Of a DNA stretch of 37,929 nt, positions 18,842 through 29,503 are shown one piece after another (position 1 is the first letter of the stretch; each line of letters starts with the position of its first letter). Under the pieces are notes generated by a model. The model saw only the letters and a list, made by a program, of their open reading frames with translations. It was not told the origin of the DNA and ran no database searches. The translations under genes were made by a program, and so were the position numbers. Origin of the DNA: Caldimicrobium thiodismutans (lineage in GTDB: Bacteria; Desulfobacterota; Thermodesulfobacteria; Thermodesulfobacteriales; Thermodesulfobacteriaceae); NCBI GenBank assembly GCA_002877875.1, contig PNIE01000029.1, positions 1 to 37,929 on the forward strand, read 5' to 3'.

Positions 18842-21800
18842 TTGAAATACATCGAGCTCTATTCTGCCAAACAGAACAATCTTAAGGGTTTTGATCTTTT
18901 TTTACCTTTTTATCAACTAATTGTTGTTACAGGGGTCTCTGGGGCAGGAAAATCAAGCCTTGTTTTTGATATTCTTTATGCCGAGGGAAGTAGACGCTAT
19001 CTTGAAACTTTTTCTTCCTATGTAAGACAATATCTTGAAAGACTTCCTAAACCCTTTGTAAAAGATTTAAAAAATATTCCTCCTGCTCTTGCTTTTCCTC
19101 AAGGAAATTTTGTAAAGACTTCTCGCTCAACAGTTGCCACCTTAACAGAAATAAGCCATTTTACAAAAATGCTTTTTTATCATTTAGCTATTCCCCGCTG
19201 TCCTATTTGTAATATACCCATTACTCAGAAAGATCCGGAAATTTTAGCTAAAGAGATTTTTCAAAAATTCCCAGGAGAGTGGGTATACCTTCTTGTTCCA
19301 GTTAAAGTTGAAAAAGATATCTATTACCTAAGAGAGGGTCTTCTTGCTTCAGGCTTTACCAGAGCTTTTGTGGAGGGAAAGGTTTTAGAACTTGATGAAG
19401 TAGAGGAACTTCCTGAAATTAATGAGCTTGAACTCCTCCTTCACCGTATAAAAATTGAAAAAGAAAATTTTCAGGCTCTTATCTCCTCTCTTGAGCAGGC
19501 CCTTAAAATCTCTGAGAAATTTAAGATAAGAACCCTCTATGGTGAAGAATTTTTTTATACCTTTAAAGAAGAGTGCCCAAGATGTGGTTTTAAAGCCCCT
19601 TTAAAGACCCCTGCCCTTTTTTCTTTTAACACCTCTCAAGGAGCTTGTCCTGAGTGTAAGGGTTTCGGGAATCTCCTTGTAATAGATCTTCCTGCCTTAG
19701 TAAGACATCCAGAGAAGTCTCTTAAAGCAGGAGCTATTCCTATTCTCGATTTTCCTGCCATGCTTGAAGTTAAGATGGATCTCTTTGATTTTTTGAAAAA
19801 AAGAGGGATCTCCTTAGATACACCCTTTGAAAAACTTCCTGAAGAGATCAAAAAAGCTATTTTTGAAGGTGAGGGCTCCTGGTATGGACTTAAAGAGGTG
19901 GTGGATTGGCTTGAGGCTCATAGATATAAACCCCATTTTCGCATTCTTCTTGCCAAATTAAGAAGGGAGATTATTTGTCCTACTTGTAAGGGAAGTCGTT
20001 TCAATCCTAAAGCCCTTCTCTTTTATATCAAAGATTTGAACATAGGTGCCTTTTATCAACTAGAGATCTCTCAGGCTAAAAAATTTATAGAGGATTTACT
20101 TAAGGAGGGGTTACCTCCTGCAGGAGAGAGATTGGCCTTAGAAGTAAAAAGACGGCTTGAATATCTTGAAGGAGTTGGCCTTTCCTATCTTACTTTAAAC
20201 AGAGCCAGTAAAACTCTTTCAGGTGGAGAGATTAGTCGTTGTTTACTTACAAGAGCTCTTTCCTCAAATCTTGTTGAAACCCTTTATATCCTTGATGAGC
20301 CAACAACAGGACTTCATCCAAGTGATACAGCCAAAGTTCTTGAATTTATGGAAAGAATTGTCTCACAGAACAATACTGTGGTAGTGGTGGAACACGATCC
20401 TGAAGTAATCCTTAAGGCTCATTTTCTTGTAGAACTTGGGCCTGAAGGAGGAGAAAGAGGGGGTTATCTCCTTCATGCCGGAAACCCAAAAAAACTAACT
20501 CTAAAAAAGACTCCTACCTCAGAGGCTTTAAAAAATCTCTTTCAAGAACGAGAAATATCAGAAAATATATCTCATTTCCAAGAATTTTTGGAGATCAAAG
20601 GAGCCCGCAGATTCAATCTCAAGAACGTAGAGGCCAAAATACCTCTTGGTAGGCTTACGGTTATTACGGGAGTGTCTGGTTCTGGAAAATCAACCTTTCT
20701 TGAGGAAATTCTTTACAAGGGTCTTATAGCGCTAAAGGATAAGAGAAAACCAGAGTATTGTGAGGAAATAAAAAACTTCCCTTCTCATTATCAAGTTCTC
20801 TATCTTACTCAAGAACCCCTTGCCAGATCTCCAAGAGCAGTCATAGCAACCTATACAGGTCTTTATACTTACATAAGAAGGCTACTTGCAAGCACTGATG
20901 AGGCCAAAAAATTTGGCTATACCGAGGCAAGTTTTTCCTTTAATTCTGAGACAGCTCAATGTCCAAATTGCAAAGGCCTTGGCTTTGAGATAGTGGAAAT
21001 GCAATTTCTCTCAGATTTAGTTATTCCCTGTGAGGTTTGTAAAGGAGCTCGCTTTAAAGAGGAATTTCTTGAAATACGTTGGCGAGGAAAAAATGTCGCT
21101 GAAATCCTTGATCTCACTGTAGATTCTGCCTATGAATTCTTTGGTAATCATCGGGAGATAAAAAGGATTCTTGAGATCTTGAGAAAACTTGGCCTTGGCT
21201 ATTTAAAATTGGGACAACCCCTCTCAACCCTTTCTGGAGGTGAGGCCCAGAGATTAAAGATAGCAGAACTTCTAACTCAAATTGGAACAGGCAAGGCTAT
21301 AATTCTTTTGGATGAACCTACGGTTGGGCTTCATTTAAAGGATATTGAGAGACTCCTTTTGGCTTTAAAGTATCTTAAAGAGGAAGGGCATACAGTAGTT
21401 GTTGTCGAACACCATCCGGAGGTTATGCTTTCAGCAGATTGGATTCTTGAATTTGGCCCAGAAGGGGGAGAAAAAGGTGGATATTTACTTTTTCAAGGGA
21501 CTTTAAAAGAATTATTAAAAACTCCTTGCCCTACATCCAACTATCTCAAGGAATATCTCCAAGGTAAACCAATTAAGGAAAATAAGCCTACCAGAAGCTT
21601 AGAATTTCAAGAAGAAAAATTCATCAAGCTCAGAGGGATTCGTCATCACAATCTAAGGAACATTGACCTTGACATCCCCAGGGAAAAATTGGTGGTGATA
21701 ACTGGGGTTTCAGGCTCTGGAAAATCAACCCTTGCCTTTGATGTAATTTTTTCTGAGGGACAGAGGCGTTTTCTTGAGACTCTTCCTGCCTATTTAAGAC

Positions 21801-24070
21801 AATTCTTTAAACTTTATGAAGAAATAGATTTTGATGATATCACTGGCCTTCCAGCCACTGTGGCTCTGGAACAGAGATCAGGAGAACTTTCTCCCAGATC
21901 CACCGTAGGAACTCTCACAGAGATCCTTCCTTATCTGAGACTTCTCTATGCAAGACTTAGTAAGGCCTTTTGTCCCTCCTGTGGAGTGGAACTAAAACCT
22001 AAAAGTAAAGGTGAAATTCTTGATCTTGCCTTAAACCTCTGGAAAAAGGAAGGACGTCATCTTCAAGTGCTTTCTCCTCTTGTGAGGCATAGAAAAGGCC
22101 ATTATAGACCACTTTTTGAAAGCCTTCTACGAAGAGGATTTCACAAAGTAAGGATTGATGGAAACTTTTATGAACTTCCCCCTATTCCCGAACTCTCAAG
22201 ATATAAAGAACATAGTATTGATCTTGTCTTGGGACTTCCAACTTCAGAAGAGAGCTTTTTATCTCTTGTTGAAAAGGCCCTTTCTGAAGGAAAGGGGTCT
22301 CTAATTCTTCATGGAAAAGAGGGGGATTATTATTTGAGTGAAAAACTTACCTGCACTAAATGCGGAATAACCTTACCGGAACCAGATCCACTCCTCTTTG
22401 CCTTTAATACCAAAGTGGGAGGATGTCCCACTTGTTTAGGGACAGGAAGCTTTGAAGGAGAGATTTGCCCTAGCTGCAAGGGTTCACGCTATAGAGAAGA
22501 AGTCTTTCATTTTAAAATAAAAGGGCTTTCTTTGCCTGAATTCCTTGACCTTCCCATTGATAAAGCCCTTGAATTTATGAAAAATCTCTCCTTTGAAGGT
22601 AAGGATAAAATCCTTGCTGAAACCCTTTTGCCTGAGATTAAAAATCGTCTAGAATATCTCTCAAGTCTTGGACTTTCCTATTTGACCCTTTCAAGATCTG
22701 CAGATACCCTCTCTGCTGGCGAGGCTAAGAGAGTAAGAATTGCAGGGGAGATAGGAAGTACCCTAACAGGCGTAGCCTATATTCTTGATGAACCAACTAT
22801 TGGTCTTCACCCAAGGGATACCCAAAAACTTCTTGAAATTATGAAGAAACTCAGAGACAAAGGAAATACTATTATTGTGGTTGAACACGATGAAGAGGTT
22901 ATAAAGCAGAGTGATTTTGTAGTAGATCTTGGAGAAGGGGGAGGTAAGAGAGGTGGAAAAGTCATTTTTGCAGGCAAAACAGAGGATCTTTTAAAGCAGG
23001 AGACATCTCTTACAGCTATGGCTTTAAAAGATACCTCAAGAAAAAAAATTATCAGCAAGAAACGCCCCCAAGAAAAATTTCTTACCCTAAGGGGGGTTCA
23101 ACTGAGAAATTTGAAAAAGCTTGATGTCCTCTTTCCCTTAAGAAATCTAATTTGTGTGGTTGGAGTCTCTGGCTCAGGAAAATCGACCTTGGTGTGCGAG
23201 GTTCTATACGAAAACCTAAGAAAAGTGCTTGAGAAAAAAGATATAAGAGAATTTTATGGAGTAAAGGAAATGGCTGGTTATGAGGAAATAAAGGAGGTTT
23301 ATCTTGTAGATCATTCACCGATAGGAAATACGCCTCGGTCTGTTCCTGCAACTTATATTCAGGTTTTTAGTGAGATAAGAAAGGCCTTTGCCCAAACTAA
23401 ATTAGCCAGGGAGAGAGGTTATGGGGAAGGCCGGTTTTCCTTTAATAAAGAAGAGGGGCAGTGTCCTCATTGTAAAGGCCAAGGAAAAATCAAAATAGAA
23501 ATCAAATTTCTTCCTTCTGTATATCAAACCTGTGAGTTTTGCCATGGAAAAAGATATAATGCAGAAACCCTTGAGGTAACCCTTAAAGGTAAAAACATAG
23601 CAGAGGTTCTTGAGATGGATTTCGGTGAGGCTAAAGAATTTTTCCAAAACTATCCAACTATTGCCCACAAACTTGAGCTTGTCTGCAAGATTGGGCTTGA
23701 TTATTTAACCCTTGGCCAGCCAAGTCCAACTCTCTCAGGGGGAGAAGCCCAAAGAATTAAACTCGCTAAAGAACTTGGAAAAATACATACCAAACCTGTG
23801 CTTTATCTTCTCGATGAACCTACAACAGGGCTTCACCTTTTGGATGTAGCCAAATTAGTTCAGGTACTTCAGGAACTGGTAGACCGAGGCCATACTGTTA
23901 TTGTTATTGAGCACAATTTGGAGCTAATCAAAGCTGCAGACTGGATTATTGAACTTGGTCCTGAAGGGGGTGAAAAGGGTGGTGAAATCCTTTTCCAAGG
24001 CCCCCTTGAGGACTTTCTTAAAGTAAATACACCAACTTCTATTGTTTTAAAAGAATACCTCTCCTCGTGA
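18842..24070 (+). CDS. uvrA: Double-length UvrA (tandem UvrA-UvrA fusion, four ABC ATPase modules), TTG start
   Basis: Four Walker A motifs ([45 protein letters not shown]), four signature/Walker B blocks ([41 protein letters not shown]) and multiple CxxC zinc motifs in one 1742-aa ORF. Confidence 0.95.
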   Translation: MKYIELYSAKQNNLKGFDLFLPFYQLIVVTGVSGAGKSSLVFDILYAEGSRRYLETFSSYVRQYLERLPKPFVKDLKNIPPALAFPQGNFVKTSRSTVATLTEISHFTKMLFYHLAIPRCPICNIPITQKDPEILAKEIFQKFPGEWVYLLVPVKVEKDIYYLREGLLASGFTRAFVEGKVLELDEVEELPEINELELLLHRIKIEKENFQALISSLEQALKISEKFKIRTLYGEEFFYTFKEECPRCGFKAPLKTPALFSFNTSQGACPECKGFGNLLVIDLPALVRHPEKSLKAGAIPILDFPAMLEVKMDLFDFLKKRGISLDTPFEKLPEEIKKAIFEGEGSWYGLKEVVDWLEAHRYKPHFRILLAKLRREIICPTCKGSRFNPKALLFYIKDLNIGAFYQLEISQAKKFIEDLLKEGLPPAGERLALEVKRRLEYLEGVGLSYLTLNRASKTLSGGEISRCLLTRALSSNLVETLYILDEPTTGLHPSDTAKVLEFMERIVSQNNTVVVVEHDPEVILKAHFLVELGPEGGERGGYLLHAGNPKKLTLKKTPTSEALKNLFQEREISENISHFQEFLEIKGARRFNLKNVEAKIPLGRLTVITGVSGSGKSTFLEEILYKGLIALKDKRKPEYCEEIKNFPSHYQVLYLTQEPLARSPRAVIATYTGLYTYIRRLLASTDEAKKFGYTEASFSFNSETAQCPNCKGLGFEIVEMQFLSDLVIPCEVCKGARFKEEFLEIRWRGKNVAEILDLTVDSAYEFFGNHREIKRILEILRKLGLGYLKLGQPLSTLSGGEAQRLKIAELLTQIGTGKAIILLDEPTVGLHLKDIERLLLALKYLKEEGHTVVVVEHHPEVMLSADWILEFGPEGGEKGGYLLFQGTLKELLKTPCPTSNYLKEYLQGKPIKENKPTRSLEFQEEKFIKLRGIRHHNLRNIDLDIPREKLVVITGVSGSGKSTLAFDVIFSEGQRRFLETLPAYLRQFFKLYEEIDFDDITGLPATVALEQRSGELSPRSTVGTLTEILPYLRLLYARLSKAFCPSCGVELKPKSKGEILDLALNLWKKEGRHLQVLSPLVRHRKGHYRPLFESLLRRGFHKVRIDGNFYELPPIPELSRYKEHSIDLVLGLPTSEESFLSLVEKALSEGKGSLILHGKEGDYYLSEKLTCTKCGITLPEPDPLLFAFNTKVGGCPTCLGTGSFEGEICPSCKGSRYREEVFHFKIKGLSLPEFLDLPIDKALEFMKNLSFEGKDKILAETLLPEIKNRLEYLSSLGLSYLTLSRSADTLSAGEAKRVRIAGEIGSTLTGVAYILDEPTIGLHPRDTQKLLEIMKKLRDKGNTIIVVEHDEEVIKQSDFVVDLGEGGGKRGGKVIFAGKTEDLLKQETSLTAMALKDTSRKKIISKKRPQEKFLTLRGVQLRNLKKLDVLFPLRNLICVVGVSGSGKSTLVCEVLYENLRKVLEKKDIREFYGVKEMAGYEEIKEVYLVDHSPIGNTPRSVPATYIQVFSEIRKAFAQTKLARERGYGEGRFSFNKEEGQCPHCKGQGKIKIEIKFLPSVYQTCEFCHGKRYNAETLEVTLKGKNIAEVLEMDFGEAKEFFQNYPTIAHKLELVCKIGLDYLTLGQPSPTLSGGEAQRIKLAKELGKIHTKPVLYLLDEPTTGLHLLDVAKLVQVLQELVDRGHTVIVIEHNLELIKAADWIIELGPEGGEKGGEILFQGPLEDFLKVNTPTSIVLKEYLSS

Positions 24071-24088
24071 ATTAAATCCCTCTTCCCT

Positions 24089-24116
24089 TGCATCCTCGTA
24101 TTTTGTGGTATAGTTT
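24089..24116 (+). promoter_or_regulatory. Putative promoter of CBS-domain gene
   Basis: TTGCAT ... TGG-TATAGT (extended -10-like) in the gap after uvrA. Confidence 0.4.
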
Positions 24117-24145
24117 AAAAAAGAGGCTTTTGGAGGTTTTTCTCT

Positions 24146-24739
24146 ATGAAGGTAAAAAACTGGATGATCAGAGAGGTAATTACTATTTCTCCGGAAAAAA
24201 CCATTGAGGATGCCTTGCAGCTTATGAAACTTCACTCTATTAGGCATCTCCCCGTGGTCAAAGAAGATAAACTTGTTGGACTTGTTACTGAATCAAGCTT
24301 AAGACCATATTTTTTTAATGATAAGCTTAAGCTCCCCATAAAAGAGGTTATGATCATCAATCCTATCGTTATAGATCCTGAAACCTCTATTGATGAGGCA
24401 GCAAAATTGATTTACAAATACAAAATCGGTGGACTCCCTGTAGTTAGTCATGGAAAGCTCGTTGGGATTATTACTGTGACAGATATTCTTGAGGCCTTTA
24501 TTGAGCTTATGGGAATTCTTAAGGCCTCTTCAAGACTTGATGTTATACCCAAAGAGGATAATCTTGATGATGTCCTTGAGGAAATAAAAAAGAAAGGAGG
24601 CAAAATTATTTCCATTGGTATGGATGTTAATCTAAACGGAGAGAAAGTGTACTTCATTCGCCTTGAAAGAATGCCTCTCGAAAACCTTGCTACCTCCCTT
24701 GAATCCAGAGGGCATAAAGTTATTGCCTTTATTGAATAA
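24146..24739 (+). CDS. Tandem CBS-domain protein (AcuB-like)
   Basis: MKVKNWMIREVITISPEKTIEDALQLMKLHSIRHLPVV...VMIINPIVIDPETSIDEAAKLIYKYKIGGLPVV; C-terminal ACT-like region. Confidence 0.9.
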   Translation: MKVKNWMIREVITISPEKTIEDALQLMKLHSIRHLPVVKEDKLVGLVTESSLRPYFFNDKLKLPIKEVMIINPIVIDPETSIDEAAKLIYKYKIGGLPVVSHGKLVGIITVTDILEAFIELMGILKASSRLDVIPKEDNLDDVLEEIKKKGGKIISIGMDVNLNGEKVYFIRLERMPLENLATSLESRGHKVIAFIE

Positions 24740-24826
24740 AAGTTCAATTATTAATCTTACAATTTTTTACCTTTTTGGTAAAATTTATTTTTTATATTTA
24801 AAATACTTTTTGATGGGGGATCGAAA

Positions 24827-26017
24827 ATGTCAGAAGAATTTAAGGTTAAAAGGACTATTGAGGAAATTAACAGAAAAATAGAAAAAGGCGAGGTTGTGGT
24901 CCTTACAGCGGAAGAATTTTCAAAGCTTGTTAAGGAAGTAGGTCCTCTTCAGGCAGCTAAAGAGGTGGATGTTGTTACTACAGGCACCTTTTCTCCTATG
25001 TGCTCATCTGGAGCCTTTATTAATTTTGGTCACACTGTCCCCGCTATAAAAGCCCACAGAGTTTGGTTAAATGATGTTCCAGCCTATGCAGGCCTTGCAG
25101 CGGTGGACATTTATCTTGGCGCAACAGAGCCCAGAGAAGACGATCCCCTAAACAAGGTCTTCCCTGGACAATTTCTTTATGGTGGAGGACATGTGATTCA
25201 CGACCTTGTTACTGGAAAAAAAGTTCTTCTCAGAGCGGTAGGCTATGGAACTCATTGCTACCCCAGAAAATCTCTTGAGATGGAGATCACTATTCATGAC
25301 CTTGTAAATGCTGTTCTCTGTAATCCAAGAAATGCTTATCAAAACTATAATGTAGCCATCAATCTCTCAGATCGAATTCTTTATACCTATATGGGTATTC
25401 TTAAACCCAATTTGGGAAATGCCAATTATGCCACAGCTGGATGTCTCTCTCCTCTCTTAAAGGATCCCTACCTTAAAACCATCGGTATAGGCACAAGAAT
25501 CTTTCTTGGTGGAGCTAAGGGTTATGTAATCTATGCGGGGACTCAGCATAAAATGGAGGTCAAGCGTACACCTAAAGGCGTTCCTATCCAGCCAGCTGCA
25601 ACTCTTATGGTTCTTGGGAATCTTAAAGAAATGAAGCCAGAGTGGCTTGTAGGCACCAGTCATTTAGGTTATGGATGTTCACTAGCAGTGGGGCTTGGAA
25701 TACCTATTCCTATTTTAAATGAAAAGGTTGCTGAATGGGCCGGATTATCTGATGAGGACCTTTTTGCCCAAGTGGTAGATTATTCTCATGACTATCCCAA
25801 CGGAATAAAACGCAACTACGGAATAGTAAGCTATGCCGAACTAAAAAGTGGAAAAATAAATATCCTTGGTAAGGAAATTCCAACTGTCCCCCTCACAAGT
25901 CTTATTAAATCAAGAGAGGTTGCTGAGATCCTTAAAGACTGGATTAAAAACGGAGAGATGCTCTTAACTGAACCAGTTTCAGCACTTCCTGGAGCGGAAC
26001 TCTTTCCTATGAGATAA
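24827..26017 (+). CDS. DUF39/HcyBio homocysteine biosynthesis protein
   Basis: TTGTFSPMCSSGAFINFGHTVPAIKAHRVWLNDVPAYAGLAAVDIYLGATEP; GGGHVIHDLVTGKKVLLRAVGYGTHCYPRK, as in the COG1900 family. Confidence 0.92.
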   Translation: MSEEFKVKRTIEEINRKIEKGEVVVLTAEEFSKLVKEVGPLQAAKEVDVVTTGTFSPMCSSGAFINFGHTVPAIKAHRVWLNDVPAYAGLAAVDIYLGATEPREDDPLNKVFPGQFLYGGGHVIHDLVTGKKVLLRAVGYGTHCYPRKSLEMEITIHDLVNAVLCNPRNAYQNYNVAINLSDRILYTYMGILKPNLGNANYATAGCLSPLLKDPYLKTIGIGTRIFLGGAKGYVIYAGTQHKMEVKRTPKGVPIQPAATLMVLGNLKEMKPEWLVGTSHLGYGCSLAVGLGIPIPILNEKVAEWAGLSDEDLFAQVVDYSHDYPNGIKRNYGIVSYAELKSGKINILGKEIPTVPLTSLIKSREVAEILKDWIKNGEMLLTEPVSALPGAELFPMR

Positions 26018-26025
26018 AAAACCCC

Positions 26026-26044
26026 CCGGGGCTTTTAGCCCCGG
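26026..26044. terminator. Bidirectional intrinsic terminator between convergent HcyBio and FKBP genes
   Basis: CCGGGGC-tttta-GCCCCGG perfect 7-bp stem, flanked by an A-run on the left (T-run on the minus strand). Confidence 0.8.
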
Positions 26045-26055
26045 CTTCTTCCCCC

Positions 26056-26520
26056 TTAAAGAATTATATCCTCATCAGATTCATTAAGAATCTTTACGAG
26101 CTTTATAGTAAAGTGTAGATCTTCTCCCGCAAGAGGTGGATTAAGATCAAGAATAATTTCCTCTTCACTAACATTCATCACCATAGCAGGAAAGGTCATT
26201 TCTCCTTGAGGAGTATCTACTATAAGATTTAACATCATACCAGGAAGAGGTTCCACATCGAGATTAATAGCCTCCCTGGGGATTGACCTTACAAGATTTT
26301 CATCCCTCTCCCCAAAGGCTTTTTCTTTTGGAATAATCACTTCCCTTTCCTCTCCTTCAGTCATTCCAAGAACTGCCTCGGAAAGCCCTGGAATAATCTC
26401 AGGAGAACCCACTTCAAATACAAAAGGCTCACCCTGAAAGGTATCCTCAAAGACCTCTCCAGAGGCAAGCCTTCCCACACAATGAATACTTACTACATCC
26501 CCTACCTGAACCTTACGCAT
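26056..26520 (-). CDS. FKBP-type peptidyl-prolyl isomerase (SlyD-like)
   Basis: VQVGDVVSIHCVGRLASGEVFEDT...EIIPGLSEAVLGMTEGEEREVIIPKEKAFGERDENLV. Confidence 0.93.
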   Translation of the reverse strand: MRKVQVGDVVSIHCVGRLASGEVFEDTFQGEPFVFEVGSPEIIPGLSEAVLGMTEGEEREVIIPKEKAFGERDENLVRSIPREAINLDVEPLPGMMLNLIVDTPQGEMTFPAMVMNVSEEEIILDLNPPLAGEDLHFTIKLVKILNESDEDIIL

Positions 26521-26544
26521 AACTAAACCCCTTTTAAATTATTT

Positions 26545-26597
26545 GATAGAAGATGAGATCACAGAGTTTCGGACTCAAAAGATCTCACTCTTCTATC
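26545..26597. repeat. Long imperfect inverted repeat / structured leader upstream of FKBP gene
   Basis: GATAGAAGATGAGATC (26545-26560) pairs with GATCTCACTCTTCTATC (26581-26597) over 16 bp with one bulged base; nested GAGT-TTCGG-ACTC in the loop. Confidence 0.8.
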
Positions 26598-26649
26598 CAA
26601 GAGGAAAGATAATCTCCTTTTTTAATTTTGCAAGTTTTTTTAGATAATT

Positions 26650-27135
26650 TTAAACTTTTTCAAGAACTATCAAAGAAAAGGCCATTATAGCAGGGCTTTC
26701 TTTAGGAAACAAAAGGCCTTCACTGGTTTTTGCTTTAAGCCCTACCCTTTCCTTTGAAATTCTTAAGAGTCTTGATAGATTTTCTTTTATCGCTTCATAG
26801 AAAGGAGAGAGCTTCGGTTTATCAAGAATGAGCGTAAGATCTACCTGATAAACTTTAAAACCCCTTTGCGAAATAGCCTCTAAAACTTTTTCAAGAAGAA
26901 GGGTGCTATCTATGTCTTTATAGGCTGGATCATTGTCTGGAAAAAGGGTTCCAATATCAGGAAGCCCTGAGGCTGAAAGCATAGCATCCATAAGGGCATG
27001 TAAAAGAGCATCTCCATCTGAATGACCAAGAGGGCCAAAAGATGAGGGAATCTCAACCCCACCGATCCTCAATTTTCTTCCTTCAACCAAAGGATGAATA
27101 TCGAAACCAAGGGCAAAGGAATATTTTAACTCCAT
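26650..27135 (-). CDS. ispF: 2-C-methyl-D-erythritol 2,4-cyclodiphosphate synthase
   Basis: GFDIHPLVEGRKLRIGGVEIPSSFGPLGHSDGDALLHALMDAMLSASGLPDIGTLFPDNDPAYK. Confidence 0.97.
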   Translation of the reverse strand: MELKYSFALGFDIHPLVEGRKLRIGGVEIPSSFGPLGHSDGDALLHALMDAMLSASGLPDIGTLFPDNDPAYKDIDSTLLLEKVLEAISQRGFKVYQVDLTLILDKPKLSPFYEAIKENLSRLLRISKERVGLKAKTSEGLLFPKESPAIMAFSLIVLEKV

Positions 27136-27138
27136 GAT

Positions 27139-28026
27139 TTACATTGAAGCCCTAAAGGCCGATTCAAAATCGGAATATTTGAAGTTAAAGCCCATCTCAA
27201 GCAACCTTTTTGGGATAACTCTTGCACTAGCCATAATAACTTCAGCCAGTTCACCATAGAGAAGTTTTAGGGCAAATTTGGGAACAGGAAAAAAAGTTGG
27301 TCTTTTAAGAAGCCTACCTATGATTTTTGTCATCTCTATATTTCGCAAGGGTGATGGTGCGGTGATATTGAAAACACCCTTTGCCTCTTTTTCGTAGAGA
27401 AAATCAATAGCTCTTACCAGATCTTCTATATGAATCCATGGAAACCACTGTCTGCCAGATCCAAGCCTTCCTCCCAAGCCAAGTTTAAAAAAGGGTAAAA
27501 TTGCGGAAAGCATCCCTCCACCCTTTCCAAGAACAATCCCAAACCTTCCGATGATTACCCTGGCTCCTTTTTTCTCCCCTTTTAAAGCCTCTTCTTCCCA
27601 GGCTTTACAGAGCTCAGAAACAAACATCTTTCCTTGGGGGCTTTCTTCAGTAAGTTCCTCTTCCCCACCATCCCCATAAAAACCCACCGCACTGGCATTA
27701 AAAAGCACATTTTTCTCTGTCAGCGCCTCAACTACCCTTTTTGTTGAGAGTATTCTTGAATCCCAGATACGTTTTTTGTATTCGGGAGTCCAGCGTTTAA
27801 AAATTGTCTCTCCTACAAGATTAATGATAAAATCTGCCTCTGGAACGAGCTTTTGCCAATCCCCTCCCTTTAAGGCATCTCCAAGGACTATTTCCACTTT
27901 AGGGCTTAAAGTCTTTATCCTCTCAGGGGATCTTACCAAAAGAAAGACTCTAGATTCTTTCTGAAGATAGTATTTGGTAAGATATTGTCCAACAAAACCA
28001 GTACCTCCAAGGATAAAGACCTTCAT
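27139..28026 (-). CDS. TIGR01777-type NAD(P)-dependent epimerase/dehydratase
   Basis: MKVFILGGTGFVGQYLTKYY; NLVGETIFKRWTPEYKKRIWDSRILSTKRVVEAL; SAVGFYGDGGEEELTEESP. Confidence 0.93.
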   Translation of the reverse strand: MKVFILGGTGFVGQYLTKYYLQKESRVFLLVRSPERIKTLSPKVEIVLGDALKGGDWQKLVPEADFIINLVGETIFKRWTPEYKKRIWDSRILSTKRVVEALTEKNVLFNASAVGFYGDGGEEELTEESPQGKMFVSELCKAWEEEALKGEKKGARVIIGRFGIVLGKGGGMLSAILPFFKLGLGGRLGSGRQWFPWIHIEDLVRAIDFLYEKEAKGVFNITAPSPLRNIEMTKIIGRLLKRPTFFPVPKFALKLLYGELAEVIMASARVIPKRLLEMGFNFKYSDFESAFRASM

Positions 28027-28250
28027 TTTTCTGAAATTCTCAGCGCCTTTTTAAGTTTTTTTAAAATCTTGGGTTGGTCCTTTTTAGGAAGGCAATTTTT
28101 GCAGAGATAGGCTCCTCTTCCAGGCATTATTCCCTTTTCATCAAGAAGGATCTCCCTATCTCTTGCTACAAATCTCACTAAGGTCCATTTTGGAGCCTTG
28201 ATTCTGCAAGCTACACAGGTTCTTTCAGGTATATGACCTTTCTTAAGCAC
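28023..28250 (-). CDS. ylxR: YlxR-family (DUF448) RNA-binding protein
   Basis: PERTCVACRIKAPKWTLVRFVARD...GRGAYLCKNCLPK, directly after nusA. Confidence 0.92.
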   Translation of the reverse strand: MLKKGHIPERTCVACRIKAPKWTLVRFVARDREILLDEKGIMPGRGAYLCKNCLPKKDQPKILKKLKKALRISEK

Positions 28251-29482
28251 TAGAGAGCACTCTTAGCTTTTTCAAGAATACTCTTAATTTCTTCTTCTGA
28301 GAGCTTTGTAAGCTGGGCAATCTTCTCAGGAGGAGTTTCAACCAAGGTCTTTAAATCTTTAATATCCGCTTCATAAAGGTATCCAGCAACCTCATCAGAA
28401 AGTCCAGTGACTTTGAGAAGTTTGAGGAATTCAGGGTCTTGCCTTCTCATATATTGAGTTTCACTCAAAATATCTATTCTCCATCCAAGAAGTTTGGAAG
28501 CAAGCCTTACATTTTCTCCCTTTCTACCTATTGCCAAAGAGAGCTGATCATCAGGAACGATAACTTCCAAAGTTTTTGAAGCCTGATCTATAATAACCTT
28601 AGTGCACTCTGCCGGAGATAGGGCATTATAAACAAATTTAGCAGGATCGGGATCATAAAGCACTACATCTATTTTTTCCCCTTTAATTTCCTGTAACACC
28701 GCTGAGATTCTTGAGCCTCTAACTCCTACACAAGCTCCCACAGGATCTATATTAGGATCTGTTGAGGTAACAGCCATTTTAGTTCTTGAACCTGGCTCTC
28801 GAGCAATGGCAACTATTTTAACAAGACCTTGCTGAATTTCTGGAACTTCCCTTTCAAAAAGCTTTTTAATAAAAGCAGGATGAGACCGTGAGACCACAAT
28901 TTGGGGTTCTTTATGTCTATAAACCTCAATAATTAAAGCCTTAACTCTATCTCCCCTATGATACCTTTCATTGGGGATTTGTTCTTCCTCTGGAAGAAGA
29001 GCCTCTGCCCTTCCTAAATTGAGGATTATATCTCTTCTATTGAAGCGGTGTACATATCCAGTAACAATTTCTCCCAATTTATGTTTATACTCATCGTAAA
29101 TAATTTGTTTTTCAGCAAGTCTAAGTCTTTGGGAAAAAAGGTTCTTTACAATTTGAGCTGCAACCCTTCCAAGGTCTTGAAGATTTATCTTTTCTCCTAT
29201 CATGTCCCCTATACTTACATTAGGGGAAAGATTCTTAGCCTCTTCAAAGGATATTTCTTTGGCAGGATCAACTACCTGATTAACTACTTCACGAAATCTA
29301 TAAATCTCAATCTCTCCGGTTTCCTCGTCATATTTAACTTCAATTCTTGCAGTATTTCCAAATTTCTTTTTGGCAGCGGTTTTAAGACCTTCTACTAAGG
29401 CCTCAACCACTATTTCCTTAGACAAGCCCTTTTCTTTGCTAAGAGTTTCCACAATCTTCTTAAGTTCTCTTTGGGTCTGCAT
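28250..29482 (-). CDS. nusA: Transcription termination/antitermination factor NusA
   Basis: S1 and KH features: REPGSRTKMAVTSTDPNIDPVGACVGVRGSRISAVLQEIKGEKIDVV; LAIGRKGENVRLASKLLGWRIDI. Confidence 0.97.
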   Translation of the reverse strand: MQTQRELKKIVETLSKEKGLSKEIVVEALVEGLKTAAKKKFGNTARIEVKYDEETGEIEIYRFREVVNQVVDPAKEISFEEAKNLSPNVSIGDMIGEKINLQDLGRVAAQIVKNLFSQRLRLAEKQIIYDEYKHKLGEIVTGYVHRFNRRDIILNLGRAEALLPEEEQIPNERYHRGDRVKALIIEVYRHKEPQIVVSRSHPAFIKKLFEREVPEIQQGLVKIVAIAREPGSRTKMAVTSTDPNIDPVGACVGVRGSRISAVLQEIKGEKIDVVLYDPDPAKFVYNALSPAECTKVIIDQASKTLEVIVPDDQLSLAIGRKGENVRLASKLLGWRIDILSETQYMRRQDPEFLKLLKVTGLSDEVAGYLYEADIKDLKTLVETPPEKIAQLTKLSEEEIKSILEKAKSAL

Positions 29483-29503
29483 ATCTATAACTCTCCTTAA
29501 AAT

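Noticed and set aside
26545-26597. tRNA-like gene in the FKBP leader hairpin (CGGACTCAAAAGATCTC resembles an anticodon arm)
   Set aside because: No cloverleaf, no T-arm GTTCGA and no acceptor stem; a simple long stem-loop fits better.
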